Of a stretch of DNA of 64,000 bases, positions 34,320 through 45,059 are shown in pieces. A program made the translations under genes and the position numbers. The stretch is from Chaetoderma sp. LZ-2023a. Taxonomy: Eukaryota > Mollusca > Caudofoveata > Chaetodermatida > Chaetodermatidae. The notes beneath the pieces were generated by a model that saw nothing but the letters and a program-made list of their open reading frames with translations, made no database searches and was not told where the DNA came from. How positions within the stretch are numbered: the stretch's first letter is position 1; each line of letters starts with the position of its first letter. Where the stretch lies: contig CM067359.1 of the NCBI GenBank assembly GCA_034401795.1, positions 143,536,233 to 143,600,232 on the forward strand, written 5' to 3'.

Positions 34320-35510
34320 TTTATTTTAATATGCCTTACAGCATACCATGGTGTAGCATCTTAGTACTTTTTATTTAATATATATATATATATATATATT
34401 TTTTTTTTTGTATGTATATATTTATTTAACAGTTAACGTTATTATCATCAATACTTTTCATTTGCTGTACATTTTGTTTGAGTTTTGCACATGCAGGTTA
34501 ACACGCCATAATAATAATAATAATAATGATAATAATACTACTAAATGCTTCTTTATAATATAATATATTATCATAACACTATCAGTTAATAATAACAACA
34601 ATAATGTAGTTCATATTTAATCGAAAAACTCCTCCACCATTCATAATGTGAAATTCATTGAGAAATTCTTGATGCATCAATGCAATGATAATACAATTGA
34701 CTCATGATAGCTCTACAGTTTAGCCACTATAACAACATTTCAACCGTCTGGTCGAATGAATATAATTTTATTTTAAATGAACAGTCATTCATAAACGATC
34801 AGTCACTCTGGAGAAAAATAGATACTTTATATATAATATAGCATTATAATAAGAGGAATGAAGATTATTATTATTATTATTATTATTACAAGTTAAATGA
34901 AGTATTGTCTGATTAATATAGAGAACAAAAATAGCGGACAAAAACATTTGGTTTGCATAATTATAATAATTATTATTACTAATAATTACATTCCCTCGTC
35001 ACACTGCTAATCAATAACAATAAACAATATTTTAGTCAAACCCGTCTCAAACAACCACCTCTTTTGCAGACAAAGGATAGTGGTTCTTTAAGACAGGTTG
35101 TCGAAAGACCACCTGTTTCAGAAAACCCCAATCCTTGGGCTCCAACAGGGATATTCTATCCTATTGCACCCCTATAGTGACTAATGTCTGTTCCCGATAA
35201 GGTGGTCATTTAACAGGTTTAAACGTACATCTTTCTCTCAGTGTTATGAGTAGATAACAATAGTTCAATAGCCTCTACAATATTAATCAGATCATATATA
35301 AGCATAGATACAAATTTAATTATTCAATCAATTAATTAATTAATCAACTGACTAAATAATTATATATTATTCGGTAAAACGTGAATATTATTTTCGATTT
35401 TAAAATGCAAATAAATGGACAAGACATTATTATTTTCTGATTAAAATGGGATTTAAAGCAGTGTTTCGTCTCTCGTGGACTCGTCCGGAAACTAGTCATG
35501 TTTCTGACTA
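34320..35510. other. very AT-rich spacer with microsatellites
   Basis: TA run at 34,378-34,398, AAT runs near 34,510, ATT run near 34,870, and many TTATAATA-like words. No coding potential. Confidence 0.7.
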
Positions 35511-35511
35511 G

Positions 35512-35573
<62 letters not shown>
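35512..35573. repeat. (TA)n microsatellite, about 29 units
   Basis: An uninterrupted TA run of about 58 bases. Confidence 0.95.
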
Positions 35574-35577
<4 letters not shown>

Positions 35578-35814
35578 TATATACAACCATATTAATCAGT
35601 TGTACCTGCTATAATCAGCATCAGTTACCTTCAACCACACACACTTATACATTAGTATGACTTTTAAATATAGTTTAGGACTTTCACTAAATTTATCAAC
35701 AGTTAGTAAGTATGTTTACGTATTTACAAAAGTGGACTCAATATTTAATAAAACATGGATTCAGATGTAAATTTCATGGGGATTTTATTTTTCTATCACA
35801 CTTGATAATTTTGA

Positions 35815-36065
35815 GTGGTCTGCTGTTGGTCCAGCCCACCATTAGTGGTCAGGTTGGCCAAAAAAATGTTTGCTGGAGCTGCCTTAAGAAAAGTCCATTT
35901 GCAGGATAAGAGTATTTGAAAATTTAGTGAACCAGTCATTCCGGTGATAAACTATCAAAAATACTCATCATAGTTTGCAAATAGACAATCGCTGATAAAT
36001 CTTCTTGACTAATTTTTACATTGAGACCTATATATCTCTATGAAGTAGCGACAAATGGTTAAAGC
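35815..36065 (+). repeat. family A element, diverged
   Basis: GTCCATTTGCAGGATAAG, a shortened centre (GTGAACCAGTCATTCCG) and the right arm. Confidence 0.6.
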
Positions 36066-36385
36066 TCTCAAGTCTCATTAACTAGAAACATTTGCATGAG
36101 ATATCAGATGACTCGACTTCTGTGCAATTTACCCAGGATGCAATGCCAATGCTACCCAGCATGCAATGTCCCGTCTCCATATTCATTGTAATGAATAGAT
36201 GCCATATTAGTAGTTTATTGACTGTAGAAGCCAGAGAAATCCCCGCCTGTACATACATTAGAGTCAACGAATATCAAGTTCCAATAGTTACAATGAATAT
36301 GGAGTCAGGGTATCATCATATATCTTGTGAAAATGTTTCTCTATTTAATGGGACATGAGAACTTTAACATGTTTTCTCATAACCC

Positions 36386-36734
36386 TTAACCCTTTAACAC
36401 TCATATCAGCCAAAAACAGCTTCTGCAGTGGTCTTGGGAATGTCTATTTGCAGACCAATGTAAGACAATTTTTGAAAATTTACCACTGAAATGACTGGCT
36501 CGATAACCGAGCCAGTCATTCCAGTGTTAAATATTTCAAAAAGTCTTCTATTGGCCTGCAAATGGACATTTTCTTTGAGAAAATTTAAACTTTCTTGAAC
36601 AAATTCAAGCTGGTTTGGAGGCGTTTCCATGCCTATGGCAGAAATGGATTCTAGTAAAATTGTTTTCAAAATATTCAACAACTTTCCTGTATAGCTATCT
36701 TGCAATTGGGGCATTGAAATCTCAAGAGGGTTAA
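36386..36734 (+). repeat. family A element fused to a half family B element
   Basis: TTAA then CCCTTTAACACTCATATC, a perfect core CTGGCTCGATAACCGAGCCAG, the right arm to CTTGAACAAATTCAAG, then the family B right half (AAATTGTTTTCAAAATATTC... GAGGGTTAA). Confidence 0.75.
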
Positions 36735-37155
36735 GGGGTTAATACAGGATTAAGACGGTGGCTCCAATGGGCTAGAGATCTGTCTAAGAACAACTTGACC
36801 TCATGGCCCCCTCCCACCCCTCCTCAACCCCGATCTTGTTACGTGATCTGGTAAGCGTAACCAGCACAAATCATGTTTACTTGGCACATGAACTTTTACA
36901 TTGCCCGTTATAAATAGCCAATATTTACAGATAAAATGCAGCTCTCATGCGATATCACCTACAACAGATGCAACATAAAACACTTCAGCAGACACTCATT
37001 ATTACCATATATATTCCATGCAGTTAATAACTTTTTACATCACATTTTAAAATAACTCCAAAATTGTACTTTCCTGAAAGTGACATTAAGTGTCATGGCT
37101 GCTTGCAGAACAATAGCATATCTGACTAAACCATGTTTAAATACAAATGACTTAA

Positions 37156-37355
37156 CCCTTTAACACTCATATCAGCCAAAAAATGGCTTCTGCAGTGGTC
37201 TATTTTTGAAAAAGTACCACTGGAATGACTGGCTCGATAACCGTTTAATGCCACACCAAAATTAATTTTCAATAATAATTTTCTCTTGGTTTGCAAATGG
37301 AAAATTTTGTATGAGAAAATTCTAATTTTCTTGAACAAATTTAAGTGTTAAAGGG
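37156..37355 (+). mobile_element. family A TTAA element, 200 bp
   Basis: TTAA at 37,152-37,155 and 37,356-37,359. Ends CCCTTTAACACTC and AAGTGTTAAAGGG. The centre has lost part of one arm. Confidence 0.8.
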
Positions 37356-37369
37356 TTAATTATAGCGAG

Positions 37370-38140
37370 AGCTGGCTTCTAAGGATTACAATAAAATATT
37401 TTACAGAAACCAGTTCCAAGTTTAATCCCTGACAATGAAAAGTAAACTGCATTGATATGTAAATTAGCAATGCCCTGGAAGATTGCACGGATAACAGACA
37501 TTCAAGTACCCAGACATTGACCAGAATGCAATACTAACCTCCTGGACACTTTCATGGTCGAGCCGGCAAAAGACTGCAGTGCTCTTGAGGAATGTACATT
37601 TACACACCTAGAGAAAGCCGTTTCAAATTTCGACACTAGAATAACTCCCTCGATAAAATGAGGCAGGCATTCGTGCTTTGATTTTCAAAAATATTCATCT
37701 CAACCTGCATATGGACATCCATCAAGAATAATTTAAATTTTCTTGGACCATTAAATGTCTAACATTCTATAGCCGTATGACCAGCATACTCATCATAGTA
37801 TGATTAGCCTGTTACTCACTACATGATTGATAACGAGTATTATGAATTTGCAAAAATGATGATAATGATGTACTAGTGAAAACATGGCTGCACTAGTGAA
37901 ACCATGGCTGTATTAGTGAAAACATGGTCATATTAGTGAAAAAATGGCTGTATTAGTGAAAACATGGCTGTCACTCCTTGTCCTCAGTGTACAAAGTCAC
38001 ATTTCGCTTAGGGTGGTACATTAGCATATCTAGTTGGTTTGTGCAATACCATCCTCGACAAGATTGATAGTTCTTGGCAGAAAATAGAGCGAATGCCAAG
38101 CCTCTATACATTAGTGTGTGAACACGGCCAAATATAAGGC
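37370..38140. other. no gene seen; short tandem repeat
   Basis: A family A fragment at about 37,560-37,760. At 37,872-37,973 a 17-18 base unit (TAGTGAAAACATGGCTG and variants) is repeated five times. Confidence 0.65.
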
Positions 38141-38149
38141 ACCGTTGTT

Positions 38150-38420
38150 AACTGTTTAACACCCATATCAGCCAATGATGCCTTTTGCAGTGGTCTTAAG
38201 ACATGTTCATTTTAAAATCTACAACTGAAATGACTGGTTCGATAGCCATTTAGTAAAGTAGTAAATTTGGAAATTCTTCACTAAGCATATTATTTAACTT
38301 TTCATGACCATTCGAGCCAGTCATTCCAGTGGTAAATTTTCAAAAATAGTCTCTTTGTCTGAAAATTGGCATTTCTCAAGACCACTGCTGAAGATGTTTT
38401 TGGCTGATATGACGGTTAAC
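38150..38420 (+). repeat. family A element, rearranged
   Basis: Left arm CACCCATATCAGCC... ACTGAAATGACTGG, a short foreign stretch, then GAGCCAGTCATTCCAGTGG and the right arm to GGCTGATATGACGG. Confidence 0.7.
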
Positions 38421-38755
38421 GGGTCACAGTCCAGATATTAAAAAAACATGCGGAGACATTCCAAAAACAAACATTGCAATAAGAATAACACCGCTATAGA
38501 TGTAAGCGCGCATGGAACACCGATTTTATGTAACATTTTCTAGTCAGTTGATATTTACGATACATATTATTAATGCCAAGTAGAACTGAGATTTCACTTT
38601 ATAAGGTGTGCAGTGTTTGACAAATCAATCAGACAATTATTATCAAAATGGAACAGAGCCTCACAAACTTCAACAGGACAGGCATCTTCCTCAAGAACAC
38701 CATCAAAAAATATTGGCCAATCTAGGAAGCAAGCAACAGATGCAGGGTTGCCTTC

Positions 38756-39340
38756 CCAGAACTGCTGCTATTCGGTTACAGAAGGAACAAAACTATTAAA
38801 GACTCAATAGTCAGAGCTAAACTTCCAACAACCAAACCACCACATCACCCCCCGCCCCCCCCCCCCCCCAGAAATCCTCTTACGCCTTGCAAAACAAAAA
38901 GCTGCAATATCTGCCAAAAAATGCAGAAACAGAGAGATTTCTCCAGTTCTCACACTGGATTAACATTCAAATACAAAATCATTGACAACTGCCAAACAAC
39001 GAATGTCATCTACCTCCTTATCAGCACCACATGCAAGACACAATATGTAAGAGAAGCACTACGCACATTTAAGATACGCATCCAAGAGCACCTCCACTCA
39101 ATCACGAATCTCTATAAACATGAGATACGACACCCCACTTTCAAAACACTTCAATAAACCTGGACACTAGAATGAACATGGAATTCAGAATAATACAGGT
39201 TCTGTCGTCAGATCCTGGATGACGAAGTCTCAACTAAATGGAGAAAACAAAAGGAGTGCCACTGGATAAACCAGCTCCACACAATGGAGCCCATAGGCAT
39301 CAACCTAGCAGGGTAAGTCACCGTTTTTCCGGGGCCGACA
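38756..39340 (+). pseudogene. Penelope-like element GIY-YIG endonuclease domain, broken
   Basis: 38,756-38,845 reads GYRRNKTIKDSIVRAKLP, matching the linker before the endonuclease (x-R-D-L-V-R-A-K type). A C-run at 38,848-38,870 breaks the frame. From 38,884 come TPCKTKSCNICQKM, SSSHTGLTFKYKIIDNC and TTNVIYLLISTTCKTQYV, the Cys motif and the GIY-YIG half-sites (here VIYLL and YVR, the usual Gly of the second half lost). FKIRIQEH carries the conserved Arg. After another frame change, HFNKPGHTRM and ECHWINQLHTMEPIGINL are the characteristic HFNxPGH and C-terminal motifs. Function in the family: nicking DNA for target-primed insertion. Confidence 0.85.
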
Positions 39341-39549
39341 CGCGCACCGTACACAGACTGACCCAGTACGTTGTTATTTCCCTTTTCTAAACAGGTGACC
39401 CCCCCCCCGGCTCATTCTTTCAGACATTTGCATAATCGATCATACCTCTTATGACGTCACCACAGGACGTCATCAAAATGATGTCATAAATGTAGTCATC
39501 ACCTACCAAGATTCTCTATCATTCTCTAAATAGTTTTAAATAGCTAACC

Positions 39550-39771
39550 ATGTCAAAGTTTTATTGCCAGAAGTGCGACAAAGCTTATTCACATAAAAAG
39601 TTTTAAGACATGAAGAGCAGCCACTCCGACCTTCCAGCCTGGACATGCGACTGGTGTCTAATCCCCCTCCAAAGGGCTGGATACATGAGAAGCCACCTGC
39701 ATCTACACGGCCTAAGCGACAGCAAGATACAGTCCATCATGGAGAAACCGTGCATCATAGAAGGGGGTTAA
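39550..39771 (+). pseudogene. small zinc-finger-like frame, interrupted by a stop
   Basis: ATG with 74 codons to TAA, broken by an internal TAA after MSKFYCQKCDKAYSHKKF. The second half has a regular C2H2 finger: TCDWC, 12 residues, then HLHLH. The first half has the C-x2-C pair but an irregular His side. It lies between the GIY-YIG end and the ribozyme. It may belong to the element or to a neighbouring copy. Confidence 0.45.
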
Positions 39772-40261
39772 ATAGTAGATCCGGGCTGCCCCCACAATCT
39801 TGAATAACAATACTATGTCTACACGTGTGTCACCTCTTTTTAAACTCTTACTTATTTATCGTCTTTCACAAAGAAATGACAAAGAACAACAATGCTCACT
39901 TTGAATTCTTTAGTTTTTAGTTTTATGTTCCCGTTTTACAACAAAACCTTTTCCTTGTTCATCATTTCTTCACAGGGAAATAACAAAGAACTACAATGCT
40001 CACCTGGAACTTCCTGTTTTCGTGTTACTGTTTTACATTAAAAACTTTTTATCTTGTTCATCACCAATTTTTCACTAAGAAATAACAAAGAACGACAATA
40101 CTCACTTGGAACTTTTCCTTTTCTTTTTTCTCCCGCACTCCCAGTCCCCCACCCCTTCCTCTCCCCCCCCACCCCCCTCCGACACCCAAGCCAACCCCAC
40201 TACATGATAGAATCACGGGCCCAAAACCCAGGGCTCAAATTGGCATACTAAATATGCGCCT

Positions 40262-40293
40262 CTGATGAGTCCCCACTTAAGGGACGAAACGCC
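40262..40293 (+). ncRNA. hammerhead ribozyme core
   Basis: CTGATGA (40,262-40,268), stem II of five pairs GTCCC/GGGAC with a 7-base loop (40,269-40,285), then GAAA and CGCC. All conserved core bases are present. A possible stem III strand GGC lies at 40,242-40,244 followed by ATA, giving one mismatch next to the cleavage position, so a full fold and activity are uncertain. Position downstream of a Penelope-like GIY-YIG domain supports the call. Confidence 0.75.
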
Positions 40294-40639
40294 ATGAGTC
40301 TGAATCAACACTAACCAGTGATGACTACTCATATCATACCTAACAACAAAAATGTTCCCCCCCCCTCATGCCAGAAATACTACTACGACTGTCACACACT
40401 GCATATACTAGCATTTTGGCACATAAACCACCAAATTCCAAATTTTTTTTGTCCCAAACCGCCAAAAAATGCGAACTAAACCACCAAATATTTTTGAGCC
40501 GGTAAAAACCTGCTCAACCGGTAAAAACCAAGAACTGGTTAAAACACAACCGGCAAAAAACTTTAAACCGCTAGCTAGCACTAAAGACTGCATGCCCCCC
40601 AAAAAACATAACAGTATCATATTGAAGACAAACACTCAA

Positions 40640-40880
40640 GTCTGCCAAAACCGGTTTCTACAGTGGTCTGTACATATAAATGTCCATTTATAGACCAAGA
40701 GAAGACTATTTTCAAAATCACTGGAATGACTAGCTCGATAGATGAGCCAGTTAGCACGATAGCCGAGCCAGTTATTCCAGTTATAGATTTTTTTAAATAA
40801 ACTTCTCTCGTTCTGCAAATGAACATTTTCTTTTGAAAAAATGGGCATTGCTAATTAGCAAATTTGCGACTCAAATAAAT
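40640..40880 (+). repeat. family A element with duplicated centre
   Basis: AATGACTAGCTCGATAG, GAGCCAGTTAGCACG and GAGCCAGTTATTCC: the central palindrome unit appears one and a half times. Confidence 0.7.
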
Positions 40881-41296
40881 GGTCAACAGAAAAGATTTTA
40901 TCACTGATCAGGGGTTTTTTATATTCGATAATTCTTTTTTTTTAAATAAATATATTAATATATAATACAGATATACTTAGGAGCAGTAGGTATAATCAAT
41001 TTATTTTCAAAATATTCAAGATTTGTTGTGCCTAGTTACAAAGAATTACCAATACAATTTAGTACTTTTTGGAGACAATATATATGCAGTTGATCATCTG
41101 CATCAGCCAGTCAGAGACACTCGAACATGCGCAGTTGCATTTCACAGAACTTGCGTCACCGGCACTCAGGACATCCCTTATACACTATGTCTATAATATT
41201 AAGTCATTTCTGTACTCAGTGTCCGTTATAGATTTGACTAGGTGCATGCGCATGCAGGCATTGTCCAGAAAACAAAGCTCCACCACAATAACATGT

Positions 41297-41534
41297 AACC
41301 CCTTAATGGTCAACTTTTGTGAAGAAAATCTACAAATGTTCTTATTTAATGCCCATTTGCAGGCCAAGAGAAGACTATTTTTGAAAATTTATCACTAGAA
41401 TGACTGGCTCGGTTATCGAGCCAGTCATTCCAATGGTAAATTAAAAAAAATAGTCTTCTCTTGGTCTGCAAATGGACATTCCTCAAGACCACTGCAGAGG
41501 CCATTTTTGGCCGGCTTGACCATTAAATGGTTAA
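41297..41534 (+). mobile_element. family A element, well preserved
   Basis: CCCCTTAATGGTC at the left, perfect centre CTGGCTCGGTTATCGAGCCAG, right arm TCTTCTCTTGGTCTGC, GACCACTGCAGAGGCC and GACCATTAAATGGTTAA at the right. Confidence 0.85.
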
Positions 41535-41811
41535 CGTAATTCTACATTAGTCAACAAAATTAGATTTATAATATTGAAAATTAAATTTAAAGAGACACTA
41601 GATAATAGTTTGGCCTTTTGAGAAAAATAAAACCTAGAATATGATGCTTGTCCTGCAATGAAATAGAGCCAGTTAACATAAAACCATCTAGGCCCAAATC
41701 AGTTGAACACGTTTTTGACAAGCTAGTTGCCATATTTTTTGTTACGGTCCAGATTTCGGCATTCACACTACCTTAGAAGTGTCATGAACAGGAAATTGAA
41801 TTCTAGGTTAA

Positions 41812-42044
41812 CCCTTTAACACTCATATCAGACAAAAACGCCTTCTGCAATGGTCTTGAGAAATGTCCATTTGCAGACCAAGAGAAGACTATTTTTGAAA
41901 ATTTACCACTGGAATGACTGGTTCGGTTATCAAGCCGATCATTGCAGTGGTAAATTTTCAAAAAACAGGCTTCTCCTGGTCTGCAAATGGACATTTTGAA
42001 TGATAAAATTGAAATTTTCTTGAACAAATTTCATTGTTAAAGGG
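41812..42044 (+). mobile_element. family A TTAA element, complete (233 bp), reference copy
   Basis: TTAA at 41,808-41,811 and 42,045-42,048. Ends CCCTTTAACACTC and ATTGTTAAAGGG. Arms GAAATGTCCATTTGCAGACC and its inverse surround CTGGTTCGGTTATCAAGCC. Confidence 0.88.
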
Positions 42045-42199
42045 TTAAAATGAATAGGGTCACTACTAAATACAGCTTATGGTTCAATCACTAGTGTCGC
42101 TATCCCTCAAGCAAAATGTATATTTGAAAAATGTCCACTAATGGCCTTTGAAAGATAAATACTAAAATATGAAAAATCATTTATAATGTACATGTTACA

Positions 42200-42520
42200 A
42201 ATAATCTGTTATATATTCTGAAACTAATTTGACTGAGGAGTTGTTTTCAGAAACAGGTTCCTGTTAAACCTCACCATTCAGGTTCCTGTTACACCTCACC
42301 ACTCTGATGTTAATATTCTATCTTTTACCAGGTCAATAGCAAAGAAACTGCTGTTCATTTTTCAACAATTTTGGTGGGCGATGTTGCTGTCTACGAGAGC
42401 ACCATCTTCCACCAAATTTGTTGAAAAATGAACACCCGTTCATCCTTTAATTTAATTTGAAAATTAAAAATATCAACATCAGAGGGGTAGGGGTTAAATT
42501 AGCTTCAAAATATTTAACAG
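42200..42520 (+). repeat. family C element inserted in a family B core
   Basis: Left: ATTCTGAAACTAATTTGACTG (B). Then the C arms from ACCACTCTGATG to CATCAGAGGGGTAGGGG (42,299-42,494). Right: TTAGCTTCAAAATATTTAACAG (B). The TTAA target lies in the B element. Confidence 0.75.
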
Positions 42521-42539
42521 GTTACCACCTGTATGATGA

Positions 42540-43164
42540 TGTGAAAGCCTGATTACCAGATATCAGTTCAATATGCTAGAACCAGCTACACCTATTTTAG
42601 GGGAAGGCTCGCACAAAAACATTTACATTTCTTTGTCTGCTTTTAAAATAAAATAAAATACAGAAAACAACCCATGATCATCATATACAATTAAGACAAG
42701 AATTTTGGATTAATATTAAATGTTCCGCCAGTCTAGCTCTTTCTTGAGAAGCTTTACTAAATACACAAATGTGATGTGATGTTGTTGACAGCGACGATGG
42801 AAAAGTGACAACTATGTCTTACTTTGTGCTTCCCAGGCGAGACAGAAATCGACCTTTGACCTCACAGTAGTTTGCATTATCCCTTTAATGCCGACAGCAG
42901 AAATGATTGAAGCAAGGAGTAAGGAAATAAGCCTTGGTCAACGCATTCATATTCTCAAAAATTTATAACTAAAATATTTTGTCATGAGCTAAATAAGTTT
43001 CTAGGAACATTTCATCAAGTTATAAAAATTCTGATGCCAAGTAAATTGTAGTTTGATCTGCCATATTAATTACCTGTGACCTCAAAATAACAAGACAATA
43101 ATTGTGCCATTACATACTTATACATGTAGATAGTTTCCTGTTAAATGCTTAGAATTTTCATCAC
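42540..43164. other. region downstream of the vigilin stop codon
   Basis: Presumably holds the vigilin 3' untranslated region (minus strand). No AATAAA was recognised on the minus strand close to the stop. No repeat identified. Confidence 0.4.
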
Positions 43165-43407
43165 TCAAAACTTTCGTGTTGGTCCCCATGACTGATTAGC
43201 TCTTGGAGAAGGAGCACTTGGGGCATAACTGCCTGAAAAGCTGGGGAATTCTTCTGTACTTGAAGTGTCTGGGGCAGCTTTGTCCCATGGGGCATTTTTT
43301 ACTACGTATCCTTGCTGCATTGGGGGACTGGATGGGTCTCCGTCATCACGGCGGCTAGGAGGGGTCTGAAGTGTAGTCAAATACTGGCGATCACTGAGAT
43401 CTTGCAT
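43165..43407 (-). CDS. HDLBP: vigilin, last coding exon (C-terminal tail)
   Basis: After acceptor ttctttgtag, 80 codons and a TGA (43,165-43,167). The tail has GYVVKNAPWDKAAPDTSSTEEFPSF and ends WGPTRKF; the human tail has GFVVRDAPW, SSSEEFPSF and WGPKR at the same spacing. This conserved, unstructured end follows the last KH domain. Vigilin binds many mRNAs and tRNA, associates with ribosomes at the ER and helps translation of secretory proteins. The exon starts with an in-frame ATG by coincidence; it is an internal residue. Confidence 0.95.
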   Translation of the reverse strand: MQDLSDRQYLTTLQTPPSRRDDGDPSSPPMQQGYVVKNAPWDKAAPDTSSTEEFPSFSGSYAPSAPSPRANQSWGPTRKF

Positions 43408-43539
43408 CTACAAAGAACAAACATGTAAATTATTATTAGTTTCAGTACAGATTCTATTGACTGAAGGCAGATTTTCGTAAATAAACCTGTTAAGCCTTAC
43501 AGACCAGGAATGACACACTCGTTAGGATTTAAGGAAAAT

Positions 43540-43725
43540 TCTCATACTTAGATAAAACTAGTTTGAACATTTACCAGCAGACTGATTGGCTGGCTTGGTT
43601 AATGAGTGGCATTCGAGTGGGAAATTATGAAAATTAGTCTGCCCGTGGCTTGCAAATCTACATTGGTCAAGAGCACTTCAGAAGCCACTGTTGCTCATCT
43701 AGATCATTATGGGATTAACAAGAAG
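43540..43725 (-). repeat. family A element, diverged
   Basis: CCAGCAGACTGATTGGCTGG, a broken centre, and AGTCTGCCCGTGGC. Directly after it is a family D end fragment (AACAAGAAGCCCAAGGGCC). Confidence 0.55.
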
Positions 43726-43869
43726 CCCAAGGGCCTTGACTCTCAGCCATGTCAGCTGCTAATACATTAATAGTTCTTAGATTCATGAGATATAATTAAT
43801 TCCAAACAAGATTTCAACAGTAAAAAATTATACACGTTGAAATGGTTGACTTATTATATTGAATTGGTT

Positions 43870-44094
43870 TTAACCTTTTAACCCTTGAATGTTATTAAAA
43901 TTTCATTTTTTTATAGAACATGTTCATTTGCAGACCAAGACTATTTTTGAAAATTTACCATGGGAATGACTGGCTCGGTTATCGAGCCAGTCATTCCACT
44001 GGTAAATTTTCAGAAAGTTTTCTCTTGGTCTGCAAATGAACAATTCTCAAGCCCGCTGCTGAAGCCGTTTTGGGCTGATATGAGGGTTAAAGGG
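43870..44094 (+). mobile_element. family A element sharing its right TTAA with a family B element
   Basis: Left TTAACCCTTGAATG, perfect centre CTGGCTCGGTTATCGAGCCAG, right end TATGAGGGTTAAAGGG. The TTAA at 44,095-44,098 is also the left TTAA of the next element. Confidence 0.8.
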
Positions 44095-44098
44095 TTAA

Positions 44099-44285
44099 CC
44101 CTCTCACCAACAAATTCTTTCTGATGCATAGCATATTCTGTTGAATATTTTGAAGTTACTATGAATGGAAGGTGTTGCTGCCAGCATCAATGGCTTACAG
44201 TTAAATTAATTTCAAAGCATTCAAAGGTTTTCCTGTATTGAAGCGTCGAAAATGAGATATGGGGAATTCATCAGTGAAAGGAGCT
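44099..44285 (+). mobile_element. family B element ending at the KH14 splice donor
   Basis: CCCTCTCACCAACAAATTC at left, CTGTTGAATATTTTG arm, centre GTGTTGCTGCC, and right end GGAATTCATCAGTGAAAGG. The final GGTTAA is missing or altered. The vigilin KH14 donor (gtaagt) is at 44,291-44,296, about six bases further. Confidence 0.75.
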
Positions 44286-44296
44286 TTATAACTTAC

Positions 44297-44515
44297 AAAT
44301 TCCTCCGCAATATTCAGCAAGTGGTCACGACAGTCAAACGCAGCATCTTCCATCCCGACAATTGTCACCAAGTCCGGATTTTGTGCGTCTGAACGCGGGA
44401 AGCGAACATCGACACGATAATTGTCCATTATCTTGCGTATCTCTCGTCCTCGACTGCCAATAATACGGGCATGCAGACGGCAGTCGATCTCGCAATTCAA
44501 AGAGGTCATATCCTC
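44297..44515 (-). CDS. HDLBP: vigilin exon encoding KH14
   Basis: A 219-base phase-0 exon (73 residues) between acceptor tctttcacag and donor gtaagtta. Starts EDMTSLNCEIDCRLHARIIG, with the GxxG loop as GSRG, then REIRKIMDNYRVDVRFP and the second half VTIVGMEDAAFDCRDHLLNI. Human KH14 has RVHARIIGARG and KIMDEFKVDIRFP. Type I KH fold; the GxxG loop contacts four bases of single-stranded RNA. The preceding intron (44,516-53,539) contains the DIRS element. Confidence 0.96.
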
Positions 44516-44948
44516 CTGTGAAAGAACCATGTGCATGTCACGTTTAGCTGCCTTATGTCTTAACACATTCATGGTCACATGTGCCACCAAATACTGGTTC
44601 AGACTGTGTGCACTAGATACATCATTGGTTCGTCAAGTGTATTTAGAATCATACTCTAGCGCCTCGACTACTTCAGACTCAAAAAAGCATCCGTTTTGTT
44701 TCTACGAGAATTCTTAATACTTACCAGATGTACTATTATGATAATGCCTATTATCTAGTCCAGCTCAAAATAAACATTTAAAAACTCCGCACTCTCCTGG
44801 TCCTGCCCATACTGTGTTCAGGAATTACCATAGCCCCAGGTACCGAGACAATTCCCAATCACAGTCAGATTCGTCTTATATTTGCCTTGACAAACAGCGA
44901 AAGCAGCTCAGTCTCACCTCAGCGGGGCGGCTGAGGCAGAGGCCATAG

Positions 44949-45048
44949 TACATCTGGTAAGTATTAAGAATTCTCGTAGAAACAAAAGCGGATGCTTTTT
45001 TTATTCTACTTCGAATAACACTTACCAGATGTACTATTATGATAAACT
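44949..45048. repeat. DIRS internal complementary region
   Basis: First half (CTGGTAAGTATTAAGAATTC...GGATGCTTTTTT) is the inverse of 44,681-44,733; second half (ATTCTACTTCGAATAACAC...ATTATGATAA) is the inverse of 51,385-51,426. In DIRS models it templates the element ends. Confidence 0.8.
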
Positions 45049-45059
45049 CCGGATTTCGA

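Larger units (their letters stand above)
38756..40300 (+). mobile_element. 3' part of a Penelope-like retroelement
   Basis: Contains the end of the polyprotein (linker and GIY-YIG domain), a zinc-finger-like frame and a hammerhead ribozyme motif. The hammerhead is a known feature of the terminal repeats of Penelope-like elements. The reverse transcriptase is absent, as usual for truncated copies. The right limit is set loosely just past the ribozyme. Confidence 0.75.

Noticed and set aside
40440-40600. Repeated AAACCGCCAAA / ACCGGTAAAAACC words
   Set aside because: Irregular, low-complexity similarity; no consistent unit or ends could be defined.
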